Positions 51,681-59,692 of a stretch of DNA of 64,000 nucleotides are shown piece by piece. The position numbers and the translations under genes were made by a program. Origin of the DNA: Clostridium sp. Lineage in GTDB: Bacteria; Bacteroidota; Bacteroidia; Bacteroidales; Muribaculaceae. The first letter of the stretch is position 1, and each line of letters opens with the position of its first letter. The stretch is from the NCBI GenBank assembly GCA_023666615.1, contig JAMPBQ010000006.1:1-64000 (forward strand). The letters run 5' to 3'. Below the pieces are notes generated by a model. The model was not told the origin of the DNA. It searched no databases and saw only the letters and a program-made list of their open reading frames with translations.

Positions 51681-53381
51681 ATGGCTAATTTCTATACAGA
51701 CAACCCAGATCTGAAGCATCATCTGACCCACCCGATGATGAAGAAGATTGTCGCCCTCAAAGAGCGCGACTACAGCCAAGCCAAAGAATTTGACTACGCT
51801 CCCCTCAACTATGAGGATGCCATCGACAGCTATGACCGCGTTCTCCAAATCGTAGGTGAGCTCTGCGGCGACATCATAGCCCCAAATGCTGAAGGCGTTG
51901 ACCACGAAGGCCCGACCGTGAAGGACGGCCGCGTGACATACGCTTCAGGCACTCAGGCCAACCTTGAGGCATGCCGCAAAGCAGGCCTTATGGGCATGGC
52001 GATGCCCCGCAGATACGGCGGACTAAACTTCCCGATCACCCCCTACATCATGGCCGCCGACATCGTGAGCCGCGCCGACACCGGATTTGAAAACCTTTGG
52101 GGCCTTCAGGACTGCGCTGAGACCCTATACGAATTCGGCGACGACGACCAGCACGCTCGCTACATACCCCGCGTATGCCAGGGCGAAACAATGTCGATGG
52201 ACCTCACCGAGCCTGACGCAGGGTCTGACCTTCAGTCGGTAATGCTCAAGGCTACAAAGAAGGAGGACGGCACATGGGTGCTCAACGGCGTAAAGCGCTT
52301 CATCACCAATGGCGACAGCGATATCCACTTGGTGCTCGCCCGCTCGGAGGAAGGCACAAAGGACGGCCGCGGCCTCTCAATGTTCATCTACGACAAGCGC
52401 AATGGCGGAGTAAACGTTCGCCGCATTGAGAACAAGATGGGCATCAAGGGCTCCCCCACATGCGAGCTTGTATACAAAAACGCTCCCGCTGAGCTGGTGG
52501 GCGAAACGCGCCGTGGCCTCATCAAATACGTGATGGCTCTTATGAACGGCGCTCGCCTTGGCATCGCCGCGCAGTCAGTAGGCGTAAGCGAAATCGCATA
52601 CCGCGAAGCCCTTGGCTACGCCAAGGACCGCAAGCAATTCGGCAAAGCCATCATCGAGTTCCCGGCCGTAGCCGAAATGCTCTCCATAATGAAGGCCAAG
52701 CTCGACGCCAGCCGCTCGCTCCTCTATGAATGCGCGCGCTATGTTGACCTCTACAAGGCATACGAAGACATAGCCCGTGAGCGCGCCCTCACAGCTGAAG
52801 AGCGTCAAGAAATGAAGAAATACAATAAGATCGCCGACGGCCTCACGCCCCTGGCAAAGGGCCTTGGCAGTGAATATTGCAACCAGAACGCCTATGACTG
52901 CATCCAGATTCACGGCGGCTCCGGCTTCATGAAGGACTACACTTGCGAGCGCATCTACCGCGACGCCCGCATCACATCAATCTACGAAGGCACCACGCAG
53001 CTCCAGGTGGTAGCAGCCATCCGCCACGTCCTCTCCGGCACATACGCATCTCTCTTCGAGGCATATGCCGCCCAAGAAGTTAAGCCTGAACTTCAGGAAA
53101 TCAAGGAGACATTGGCCAATATGGTGGAGAAATTCCTCGCAGCCGTGGCAGCCGTGAAAGAAGTCAACCTCCAGGAATACACCGACTTCATGGCCCGCCG
53201 CCTCGTAGAAATGGCCGGTTTCACAATCATGGGCTATCTAATGCTCAGCGACGCCAACCGCAACGAAGCGTTTACAAAGAGCCTCAACGTGTACGTTAAG
53301 CTTATCCAGGCTGAAATCGACAAGCATGCCGATTTCATAGCCCATTTTACACCCGACCAACTCCAATATTACAAATACTAA
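51681..53381 (+). CDS. Acyl-CoA dehydrogenase
   Basis: 566 residues, the long form with a C-terminal extension of about 130 residues after the catalytic core. The FAD-site motif MDLTEPDAGSDLQSV is present. The substrate loop includes NGVKRFITNGDSD. The C-terminal core has QNAYDCIQIHGGSGFMKDY and SIYEGTTQLQVV, where the Glu of YEGT aligns with the catalytic base. It oxidises acyl-CoA, or reduces enoyl-CoA, with electrons exchanged through the EtfAB pair encoded just upstream. The acyl substrate is unknown. Confidence 0.93.
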   Translation: MANFYTDNPDLKHHLTHPMMKKIVALKERDYSQAKEFDYAPLNYEDAIDSYDRVLQIVGELCGDIIAPNAEGVDHEGPTVKDGRVTYASGTQANLEACRKAGLMGMAMPRRYGGLNFPITPYIMAADIVSRADTGFENLWGLQDCAETLYEFGDDDQHARYIPRVCQGETMSMDLTEPDAGSDLQSVMLKATKKEDGTWVLNGVKRFITNGDSDIHLVLARSEEGTKDGRGLSMFIYDKRNGGVNVRRIENKMGIKGSPTCELVYKNAPAELVGETRRGLIKYVMALMNGARLGIAAQSVGVSEIAYREALGYAKDRKQFGKAIIEFPAVAEMLSIMKAKLDASRSLLYECARYVDLYKAYEDIARERALTAEERQEMKKYNKIADGLTPLAKGLGSEYCNQNAYDCIQIHGGSGFMKDYTCERIYRDARITSIYEGTTQLQVVAAIRHVLSGTYASLFEAYAAQEVKPELQEIKETLANMVEKFLAAVAAVKEVNLQEYTDFMARRLVEMAGFTIMGYLMLSDANRNEAFTKSLNVYVKLIQAEIDKHADFIAHFTPDQLQYYKY

Positions 53382-53401
53382 TATTTGGCCATCAAGAAAA
53401 A

Positions 53402-53426
53402 GGGAGCCTGCGGGCTCCCTTTTTTA
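53402..53426 (+). terminator. Terminator of the etfBA-acyl-CoA dehydrogenase operon
   Basis: GGGAGCC-TGCG-GGCTCCC followed by six T and TATTAT. Confidence 0.9.
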
Positions 53427-53472
53427 TTATCGCAATTAAGTCAAGATTTGGCGGAATTAGTCAGTGCAAGGC

Positions 53473-53503
53473 TTTGTGGGTTGGGAATTATTGATTATTT
53501 TTG
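53473..53503 (+). promoter_or_regulatory. Promoter of rfbDB
   Basis: TTTG (53473-53476), 19 bases, TATTTTTG (53496-53503), 30 bases before the ATG. Confidence 0.7.
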
Positions 53504-53532
53504 CAAATTGAAATTCTTTAGACTCAATTGAG

Positions 53533-54441
53533 ATGAATATTCTTATAACAGGAGCGAACGGCCAGCTGGGCATGGAGATGCGTGCAATCGTCGGCGAGCA
53601 CGGAGATTGGAATTGCACGTTCTCTGACGTCACTCAGGTTGACGGGCTGGAGACCATGGAGCTGGACATCACTGACCGCGAGGCTGTGGAGAAGGCTGTG
53701 GAGGAGCTTGGCGTTAATTGCATAGTCAACTGCGCGGCATATACAAATGTCGACAAGGCGGAGTCGGACCAACAGCTATGCCACAAGCTCAATGCTGAAG
53801 CCCCGGCGATTTTGGCCGAGGCTATGAAGGGCGTGGGCGGCCTGTTGGTGCAGATCAGCACGGACTATGTTTTTGGCGCCGATGGGCATAATGAGCCGTT
53901 GACAGAAGAAATTACCGGCATCCCCACAGGCGTCTACGGCCAGACCAAGCTTGATGGAGAAAAGGCCATTGAGGCGTCAGGATGCAACTATGCCATTATC
54001 CGCACGGCATGGCTTTACAGCGAATATGGGAAAAACTTCGTAAAGACGATGCTTCAACTTACGGCAACGAAGCCTGAGCTGAAGGTGGTGTTTGACCAAG
54101 TGGGTACTCCCACTTACGCGCTTGACCTCGCAAAGGCGATAGCGAAGGTTGTAGAGGGCTGGAAGAGGGAAGGCGAAGGCGAGTGCAAGGAAATATACCA
54201 TTTCAGCAATGAAGGCGTTATTTCATGGTATGACTTCGCCAAGGCGATAGCCGAGATGGCGGGGCATCGCCAATGCGCCATCAGCCCATGCCACAGCGGC
54301 GAATTTCCCAGCCCGGTGAAAAGGCCGCCTTATTCCGTGCTTGACAAGACAAAAATCAAAGAGCGCCTAGGCGCGGACGTGCCCTATTGGCGAGACTCAC
54401 TCTATGTATGTATTTGTAATTTAATGAATTGTGAATTATGA
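53533..54441 (+). CDS. rfbD: dTDP-4-dehydrorhamnose reductase
   Basis: 302 residues of the short-chain dehydrogenase fold. NAD(P)-binding GANGQLGMEM at 7-16, NCAAYTNVDKAESD, catalytic ISTDYVFGAD and YGQTKLDGEKA with the Tyr/Lys pair, then the sugar-binding RPPYSVLDKTKI. It makes dTDP-L-rhamnose. The last residues (YVCICNLMNCEL) are translated from an AATTGTGAATT-type repeat, and the stop overlaps the rfbB start (ATGA), so the natural end may have been replaced. Confidence 0.93.
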   Translation: MNILITGANGQLGMEMRAIVGEHGDWNCTFSDVTQVDGLETMELDITDREAVEKAVEELGVNCIVNCAAYTNVDKAESDQQLCHKLNAEAPAILAEAMKGVGGLLVQISTDYVFGADGHNEPLTEEITGIPTGVYGQTKLDGEKAIEASGCNYAIIRTAWLYSEYGKNFVKTMLQLTATKPELKVVFDQVGTPTYALDLAKAIAKVVEGWKREGEGECKEIYHFSNEGVISWYDFAKAIAEMAGHRQCAISPCHSGEFPSPVKRPPYSVLDKTKIKERLGADVPYWRDSLYVCICNLMNCEL

Positions 54442-54446
54442 ATTGT
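54424..54446. repeat. AATTGTGAATTATGAATTG-type repeat at the rfbD/rfbB junction
   Basis: GAATTGTGAATTATGAATTG spans the stop of rfbD and the start of rfbB. From memory such words are common dispersed intergenic repeats; here it supplies both codons. Confidence 0.6.
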
Positions 54447-55580
54447 AAAAAGAATATTGTTATCACCGGCGGCGCCGGATTCATAGGCAGCCACGTTGTT
54501 AGGCTGTTCGTAAACAAATACCCTGATTATCGGATCATTTGCGTAGACAAGCTTACGTATGCGGGCAATTTGGCCAATCTGGCCGATGTGGAGCAGGCGC
54601 CCAATTATGTCTTTGAAAAGGCCGACATATGCGACTTTGATAAGATGCTTGAGCTGATGCGCAAATACAGCGTAGATGGCATAATTCATCTTGCCGCAGA
54701 GAGCCACGTTGACCGTTCAATCAAAGACCCCTTCACCTTCGCCCGCACTAACGTTATGGGCACGCTCAGCTTGCTCCAGGCGGCAAAGATTGCTTGGGAG
54801 GAAAGGCCTGAAAGGTATGAAGACAAGCTATTCTACCACATAAGCACTGATGAAGTGTACGGCGCCCTTGAGCTTACACATCCGCAGGGCATCGACGCGC
54901 CGTTCTCAACCAAGGCGTCCTCGGGGAAAAACCACGAAGCTTACGGCGACGAGTTCTTTGTGGAAACGACGGCCTACAATCCGCATTCGCCATACAGCGC
55001 CAGCAAGGCGTCGAGCGACCATTTCGTGCGGGCCTACCATGATACATACGGTATGCCCACCATTGTGACCAATTGCTCTAACAATTATGGCCCGTACCAA
55101 TTCCCGGAAAAGCTTATTCCACTGTTCATCAATAATATCCGTCACCGCAAGCCGCTTCCAGTTTACGGCAAGGGCGAGAACGTGCGCGATTGGCTGTATG
55201 TTGAGGACCATGCGCGCGCCATTGACTTGATATTCCATAAAGGGAAAGTGGCTGAGACATATAACATTGGAGGCTTCAACGAGTGGAAAAACATTGACAT
55301 CGTGCGCACAATCATAAACACCGTCGACCGCCTTTTGGGAAGAACCGAAGGCGAAGACCTGAATCTGATTACCTACGTCACTGACCGCGCCGGGCACGAC
55401 CTGCGCTATGCCATCGACAGCCGAAAGCTGCAGCGCGAGCTCGGATGGGAACCCAGCCTGCAATTTGAAGAAGGCATCGAGCGCACCGTGCACTGGTACC
55501 TCGACAACCAGCAGTGGATGGACAATGTGACGTCTGGCGATTACCTCAAATATTACGAGGAAATGTACAAAGACCGTTAG
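54438..55580 (+). CDS. rfbB: dTDP-glucose 4,6-dehydratase
   Basis: 380 residues. NAD-binding GGAGFIGSHVV at about 11-21, AAESHVDRSI, ISTDEVYGAL with the active-site Asp/Glu pair, and YSASKASSDHFVRAY with the catalytic Tyr and Lys. Later NCSNNYGPYQFPEKLIP and RDWLYVEDHARAI complete the family pattern. It converts dTDP-glucose to dTDP-4-dehydro-6-deoxyglucose, upstream of rfbD in rhamnose synthesis. rfbA and rfbC are not in the window. Confidence 0.96.
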   Translation: MNCKKNIVITGGAGFIGSHVVRLFVNKYPDYRIICVDKLTYAGNLANLADVEQAPNYVFEKADICDFDKMLELMRKYSVDGIIHLAAESHVDRSIKDPFTFARTNVMGTLSLLQAAKIAWEERPERYEDKLFYHISTDEVYGALELTHPQGIDAPFSTKASSGKNHEAYGDEFFVETTAYNPHSPYSASKASSDHFVRAYHDTYGMPTIVTNCSNNYGPYQFPEKLIPLFINNIRHRKPLPVYGKGENVRDWLYVEDHARAIDLIFHKGKVAETYNIGGFNEWKNIDIVRTIINTVDRLLGRTEGEDLNLITYVTDRAGHDLRYAIDSRKLQRELGWEPSLQFEEGIERTVHWYLDNQQWMDNVTSGDYLKYYEEMYKDR

Positions 55581-55659
55581 CCATTAGCGGTTAAGGCTCT
55601 CCCTGCGGAAGGCGTGAATTTACCCAATAGTGAGTATGGCGCCAATCGTCGTTTTTGGC

Positions 55660-55667
55660 TAATTTTG
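55660..55667 (+). promoter_or_regulatory. Bacteroidetes -7 box for feoB
   Basis: TAATTTTG 31 bases upstream of the ATG. No Fur-box-like dyad was convincing. Confidence 0.5.
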
Positions 55668-55698
55668 CAGACTGATTTAATCGTAATGTGCAAGCATA

Positions 55699-58044
55699 AT
55701 GAGGTTGTCTGAAATGCCCACCGGAGCAAAGGCCGTTGTGGTAAAAATATTGGGCCACGGCGCCTTCCGCAAGAGGGTGATGGAGATGGGATTCGTAAAA
55801 GGCCGAGAAGTGAAGGTGCTTTTGTCGGCTCCTTTGCGCGATCCCATTAAGTATTTTATCATGGGCTATGAGGTGTCGCTGCGGCGCAGCGAGGCCAGCC
55901 TGATAGAGGTGGAGCCAATATCCAACAGCATTGACCAGCCCATCTCAAGCAAGTGCATGATGGATCCCGGCCACGGCCAGGTGATAAATGTAGCCCTTAT
56001 AGGCAATCCCAATTGCGGCAAAACCTCGCTTTTCAATGTCGCCTCGGGCGCAAAGGAGCATGTGGGCAACTACAGCGGCGTTACGGTTGACGCAAAAAAA
56101 GGGTATTTTGAGTATTGCGGATTCAGGTTCAACATAGTCGACCTCCCCGGCACTTATTCCCTAACGTCATATTCCCCGGAGGAAATGTACGTGCGTCGAT
56201 ATCTGGCGGATAAATCCCCCGATGTCATAATCAACGTTGTTGATTCCTCCAATCTTGAACGCAACCTGTATCTTGCAACCGAGCTGATCGATATGGACAG
56301 CAAAATGGTGATAGCGCTTAACATGTACGATGAATTGCGCAAGAGCCACGCCTCGCTGCAGTATGACGTGCTTGGCGGCATGATAGGCGTGCCTATGGTG
56401 CCGATTGTGGCTCGCACGGGCGAGGGGATAACTGCCCTGTTTGATACTGTGATTTCAGTATATGAGGACCAAAACAAGGACGTGCGGCATATCCACGTGA
56501 ATCTTGGCCCTGACATTGAGAAGATGGTGAGGGTGCTGATCGACGACATTAAGGCCGATGGCGGAGTGGATCTGCATTTCTCCCCTCGCTTCTTGGCCAT
56601 AAAATTGCTGGAAGGCGACGGGCTATCCGAGGCCTTGGTGGCAAAGTCGCCCCACGGCAAAGAAATAATCGCTAAGCGCGATATGCTTCTTGCCGATTAC
56701 GGGCTGGATCATCCCGATCAGGACATTCAGGCGCAGATAGCCGCTGAAAAATATGGATTCATCAGCGGCGCCTTGGCCGAGACGTTCAAGTCGGGCGATG
56801 AGACAAATCTATCCACCGCCCGCATAATAGACGCTTTTGTCACCAACAAGCTCTTTGGCTTCCCGCTATTTTTCCTCATAATGTTCTTCATATTTTGGGC
56901 CACATTCTCCATTGGCCAATATCCGATGGATTGGATTGAATGGGGAGTGTCTAGGCTCAGCGCCTTTCTGAACAAGGCTATGCCCGACGGCATGCTTAAG
57001 GATTTGATTGCCGATGGCATTATAGGCGGCGTGGGCGGAGTAATTGTGTTCCTGCCCAATATACTCATCCTATATTTCTGCATATCGTTTATGGAGGATT
57101 CCGGCTATATGGCCAGGGCCGCCTTCATAATGGACAAGGTGATGCACCGCATTGGGCTGCACGGGAAATCATTCATCCCCTTGATTATGGGCTTTGGATG
57201 CAACGTGCCTGCGATAATGGCTTCGCGCTCAATTGAAAGCCGGTCAAGCCGCTTGATCACCATTCTCATCAACCCATTCATGTCCTGCTCGGCGCGAATG
57301 CCCATCTACGTTTTGCTGATTGGCACATTCTTCCCCGAGCATCCTACGCTGGTGTTCATGAGCCTGTACATTGCCGGCATCCTTGTGGCTGTGCTTACGG
57401 CCAGAATGCTTCGCAAATTCTATTTCAAGGCTGATGAGACGCCTTTTGTGATGGAACTTCCGCCTTACCGCATACCCACGCTCAAGGCCTCTCTTCGCCA
57501 CACGTGGGCAAAGGGGGAGCAATACCTGAAAAAGATGGGGGGCGTGATTTTGGTGGCCAGCGTGACTGTGTGGGCGCTTAACTATTTCCCGCTGGAGAGC
57601 CGCGGCGATGTTGAGGCGCAGACTGAGGAGATATCAGAGCATGACTCTTATTTGGAGATGGCCGGCAAAGCCATTAATCCTGTAATGAAGCCCCTTGGAT
57701 TCCATTGGAGGGGGTCGGTTGCCGCTTTGGCCGGAGTGCCGGCGAAGGAAATTGTCGTTTCCACCCTGGGAGTGCTCTATGCGGGGGATGAAGCCGAAGA
57801 TGAAGCAAGGCTCGGCCAAAAGCTTGAAGCGGTCAACCCCGCCACCGGCGTTCCCGATTTTGGGAAGGCCAACGCCCTCAGCTTTTTGGTGTTCATTCTC
57901 CTTTATTGCCCCTGCATTGCCACGGTCACCGCCATCGTCAGGGAGACTGGAGATTGGCGCTATGGCGCCTTCAGCGTTGTCTACAATACGCTGGTGGCAT
58001 GGGTGGCCGCCTTCGCGGTGTATCGCGTGGCCCTCCTGTTTTGA
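55699..58044 (+). CDS. feoB: FeoA-FeoB fusion ferrous iron transporter
   Basis: 781 residues. The N-terminal 75 are a FeoA SH3-like domain (AFRKRVMEMGFVKG and YEVSLRRSEASLIEV). The FeoB G domain follows, with G1 GNPNCGKTS from 102, G2 GVTVD, G3 VDLPGTYSL and G4 LNMYDE. From about 390 a membrane domain of some eight helices has two Gate regions: GFGCNVPAIMASRSIESR and CPCIATVTAIVRETG. It takes up Fe(II) under anaerobic conditions. The fusion is usual in Bacteroidetes. The stop abuts the stop of the convergent holA gene with no spacer. Confidence 0.95.
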   Translation: MRLSEMPTGAKAVVVKILGHGAFRKRVMEMGFVKGREVKVLLSAPLRDPIKYFIMGYEVSLRRSEASLIEVEPISNSIDQPISSKCMMDPGHGQVINVALIGNPNCGKTSLFNVASGAKEHVGNYSGVTVDAKKGYFEYCGFRFNIVDLPGTYSLTSYSPEEMYVRRYLADKSPDVIINVVDSSNLERNLYLATELIDMDSKMVIALNMYDELRKSHASLQYDVLGGMIGVPMVPIVARTGEGITALFDTVISVYEDQNKDVRHIHVNLGPDIEKMVRVLIDDIKADGGVDLHFSPRFLAIKLLEGDGLSEALVAKSPHGKEIIAKRDMLLADYGLDHPDQDIQAQIAAEKYGFISGALAETFKSGDETNLSTARIIDAFVTNKLFGFPLFFLIMFFIFWATFSIGQYPMDWIEWGVSRLSAFLNKAMPDGMLKDLIADGIIGGVGGVIVFLPNILILYFCISFMEDSGYMARAAFIMDKVMHRIGLHGKSFIPLIMGFGCNVPAIMASRSIESRSSRLITILINPFMSCSARMPIYVLLIGTFFPEHPTLVFMSLYIAGILVAVLTARMLRKFYFKADETPFVMELPPYRIPTLKASLRHTWAKGEQYLKKMGGVILVASVTVWALNYFPLESRGDVEAQTEEISEHDSYLEMAGKAINPVMKPLGFHWRGSVAALAGVPAKEIVVSTLGVLYAGDEAEDEARLGQKLEAVNPATGVPDFGKANALSFLVFILLYCPCIATVTAIVRETGDWRYGAFSVVYNTLVAWVAAFAVYRVALLF

Positions 58045-59082
58045 TTACACGCCGAGATTGCCCGGCGCGGTGGCAATGTGGAATATAAGTTCTTGAAATA
58101 GGCTGTATTGGTCCTGACGTGAGCCCTGCCCTTTGCTGCGGGCGTCAAACTGGCGCAGCGCCCAAATTATTTCAATCAGCTGAAAGGCATTGTATTGCCG
58201 CATAGCTGCCTTGTATTTCCTTAGCGGATAGCTGGATTTCATCTTTAGGGCGGCCATAAGGCCGGCATCGCTCTTGTCCTTAGTGTAAAGGGCCACAAGC
58301 AGGTCGGAAAAGAAGTTGTAGAGCGCGGCCGTTGTCATCACAAGGGGATTGGATTTCGGATTTGAGGCAAAGTACTTTGCTATGCGCATGGCCTTTCCGT
58401 AGTCGCGCACCGCAAGGGCGTCGACAAGCTCAAAATTGTTGTACTCCTTGCTTATGCCTACGTGGCGCTCAATGGCCTCTGGCGTGATTGACGCCCCCTT
58501 GCCGAGGATTTCCGCCACCTTGTCTATTTCATTGAACAGCGCGCTGAGGTTGGTGCCGATATAGTCGCGCAGCATTTCCACGGCCTTTTGGTCGGCCGTC
58601 AACCCTTTTTGCTTTATGTAGTTTGAAATGAGCGGTGCGAGATTGTAGTCCGCCACCTTTTTTGACTCAAATACCGTGGCCTTGGCTTTTGCGGCCGCCA
58701 AAAGATCTTTCCCCTTGGCCTTGTCCCCGCGGAAGCAAATCACCAGCACAGTGGTGGGAGATGGATTTTGCACGTACTTATGCAGCCTGTTGATTTCATT
58801 AGCGCCTACAGCCTGGGCCTCTTTAAGTATCACCATCTGTCTCTCCGCCATCATAGGATAGCGGTAGCACAAGTCCATAACTTGGCCGGCCTGCACCTCC
58901 GGAGCGTAAAGCACATATTGGTTAAATTCACGGTCGGCTTCCGGCAAAAAGCTCTCAAATTTCTTTACAAGTTCATCCACGTAGTAGCCCTCTTCTCCGT
59001 GCAGGATATATACCGGGGAGAGCTTTCCCGATTTAATTTCGTTGGTAATGCTTTGAAATGTGGGTGCTGAAGAAGCTGCCAT
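58045..59082 (-). CDS. holA: DNA polymerase III subunit delta
   Basis: 345 residues, typical of HolA. Early PVYILHGEEGYYVDELVKKF, a central VLVICFRGDKAKGKDLL region and a C-terminal helical collar (MRQYNAFQLIEIIWALRQFD) match the clamp-loader delta family. It opens the sliding clamp during loading. It is divergent from the small HsdR_N-like gene, a pairing I remember from other Bacteroidales. Confidence 0.92.
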   Translation of the reverse strand: MAASSAPTFQSITNEIKSGKLSPVYILHGEEGYYVDELVKKFESFLPEADREFNQYVLYAPEVQAGQVMDLCYRYPMMAERQMVILKEAQAVGANEINRLHKYVQNPSPTTVLVICFRGDKAKGKDLLAAAKAKATVFESKKVADYNLAPLISNYIKQKGLTADQKAVEMLRDYIGTNLSALFNEIDKVAEILGKGASITPEAIERHVGISKEYNNFELVDALAVRDYGKAMRIAKYFASNPKSNPLVMTTAALYNFFSDLLVALYTKDKSDAGLMAALKMKSSYPLRKYKAAMRQYNAFQLIEIIWALRQFDARSKGQGSRQDQYSLFQELIFHIATAPGNLGV

Positions 59083-59178
59083 GGAGTAAAGAATATGTGG
59101 GATAAGGCTTGAATGAAAAAATTTTCGTAAATTTACGCATTATTTCCGAGAATAGCCTAAAATTTTCAGAAAAAGGAT

Positions 59179-59643
59179 ATGACGCAGCTTAATTTGCCAA
59201 GATTTGACATAAGGCTTGCCATCGACCGTAAAGGCCGGACTGTGGTCTACGACCCGCTGCGCGCAAAGTGGATCGTGCTCACCCCCGAGGAATGGGTGCG
59301 CCAGCATTTTGTGCATTTCCTTATATCCAACCGGTCATATCCGCAGGCATTGACCGCAAATGAAGTTGGTCTTAGGCAGAATGGCTGCGTGAGGCGATGC
59401 GATACCGTGGTGTATGGGCGACAGGCCCAGCCCGTGGCCATAATTGAGTATAAGGCGCCGGAGGTGCAGATCACCCCGAGCGTATTCGACCAGGCCGTGC
59501 GCTACAATATGGAGATGCGGGTGGGCTGCATTATGGTGAGCAATGGCCTCGCCCACTATTGTTGCAGAGTTGACAGCTTGGCTTCCTCATATCATTTTCT
59601 CCGAGACATTCCCTCATATCCCGAGTTGCTTGGCATGCAATAA
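59179..59643 (+). CDS. Small HsdR N-terminal-like (PD-(D/E)XK) protein
   Basis: 154 residues that consist of little more than a type I restriction HsdR_N-type nuclease fold: WVRQHFVHFLISNRSYP, CDTVVYGRQ with the Asp, and AIIEYKAP with the E-x-K pair. No helicase, HsdS or HsdM gene is near. Its fixed position beside holA across Bacteroidales (from memory) suggests a housekeeping nuclease or fold relic rather than active restriction. Confidence 0.85.
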   Translation: MTQLNLPRFDIRLAIDRKGRTVVYDPLRAKWIVLTPEEWVRQHFVHFLISNRSYPQALTANEVGLRQNGCVRRCDTVVYGRQAQPVAIIEYKAPEVQITPSVFDQAVRYNMEMRVGCIMVSNGLAHYCCRVDSLASSYHFLRDIPSYPELLGMQ

Positions 59644-59675
59644 AAAGAAGGCTGCGTCCGGACGCAGCCTTCTTT
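59644..59675. terminator. Bidirectional terminator between the HsdR_N-like and M13 genes
   Basis: A perfect 32-base palindrome centred on CCGG, with AAAG/CTTT ends. Confidence 0.85.
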
Positions 59676-59692
59676 ATTTATGGGAAATTTTC

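Noticed and set aside
59179..59643. Remnant of a type I restriction system
   Set aside because: Only the small HsdR_N-like domain is present, no hsdM or hsdS is near, and its place beside holA looks conserved, so it is more likely a housekeeping gene.
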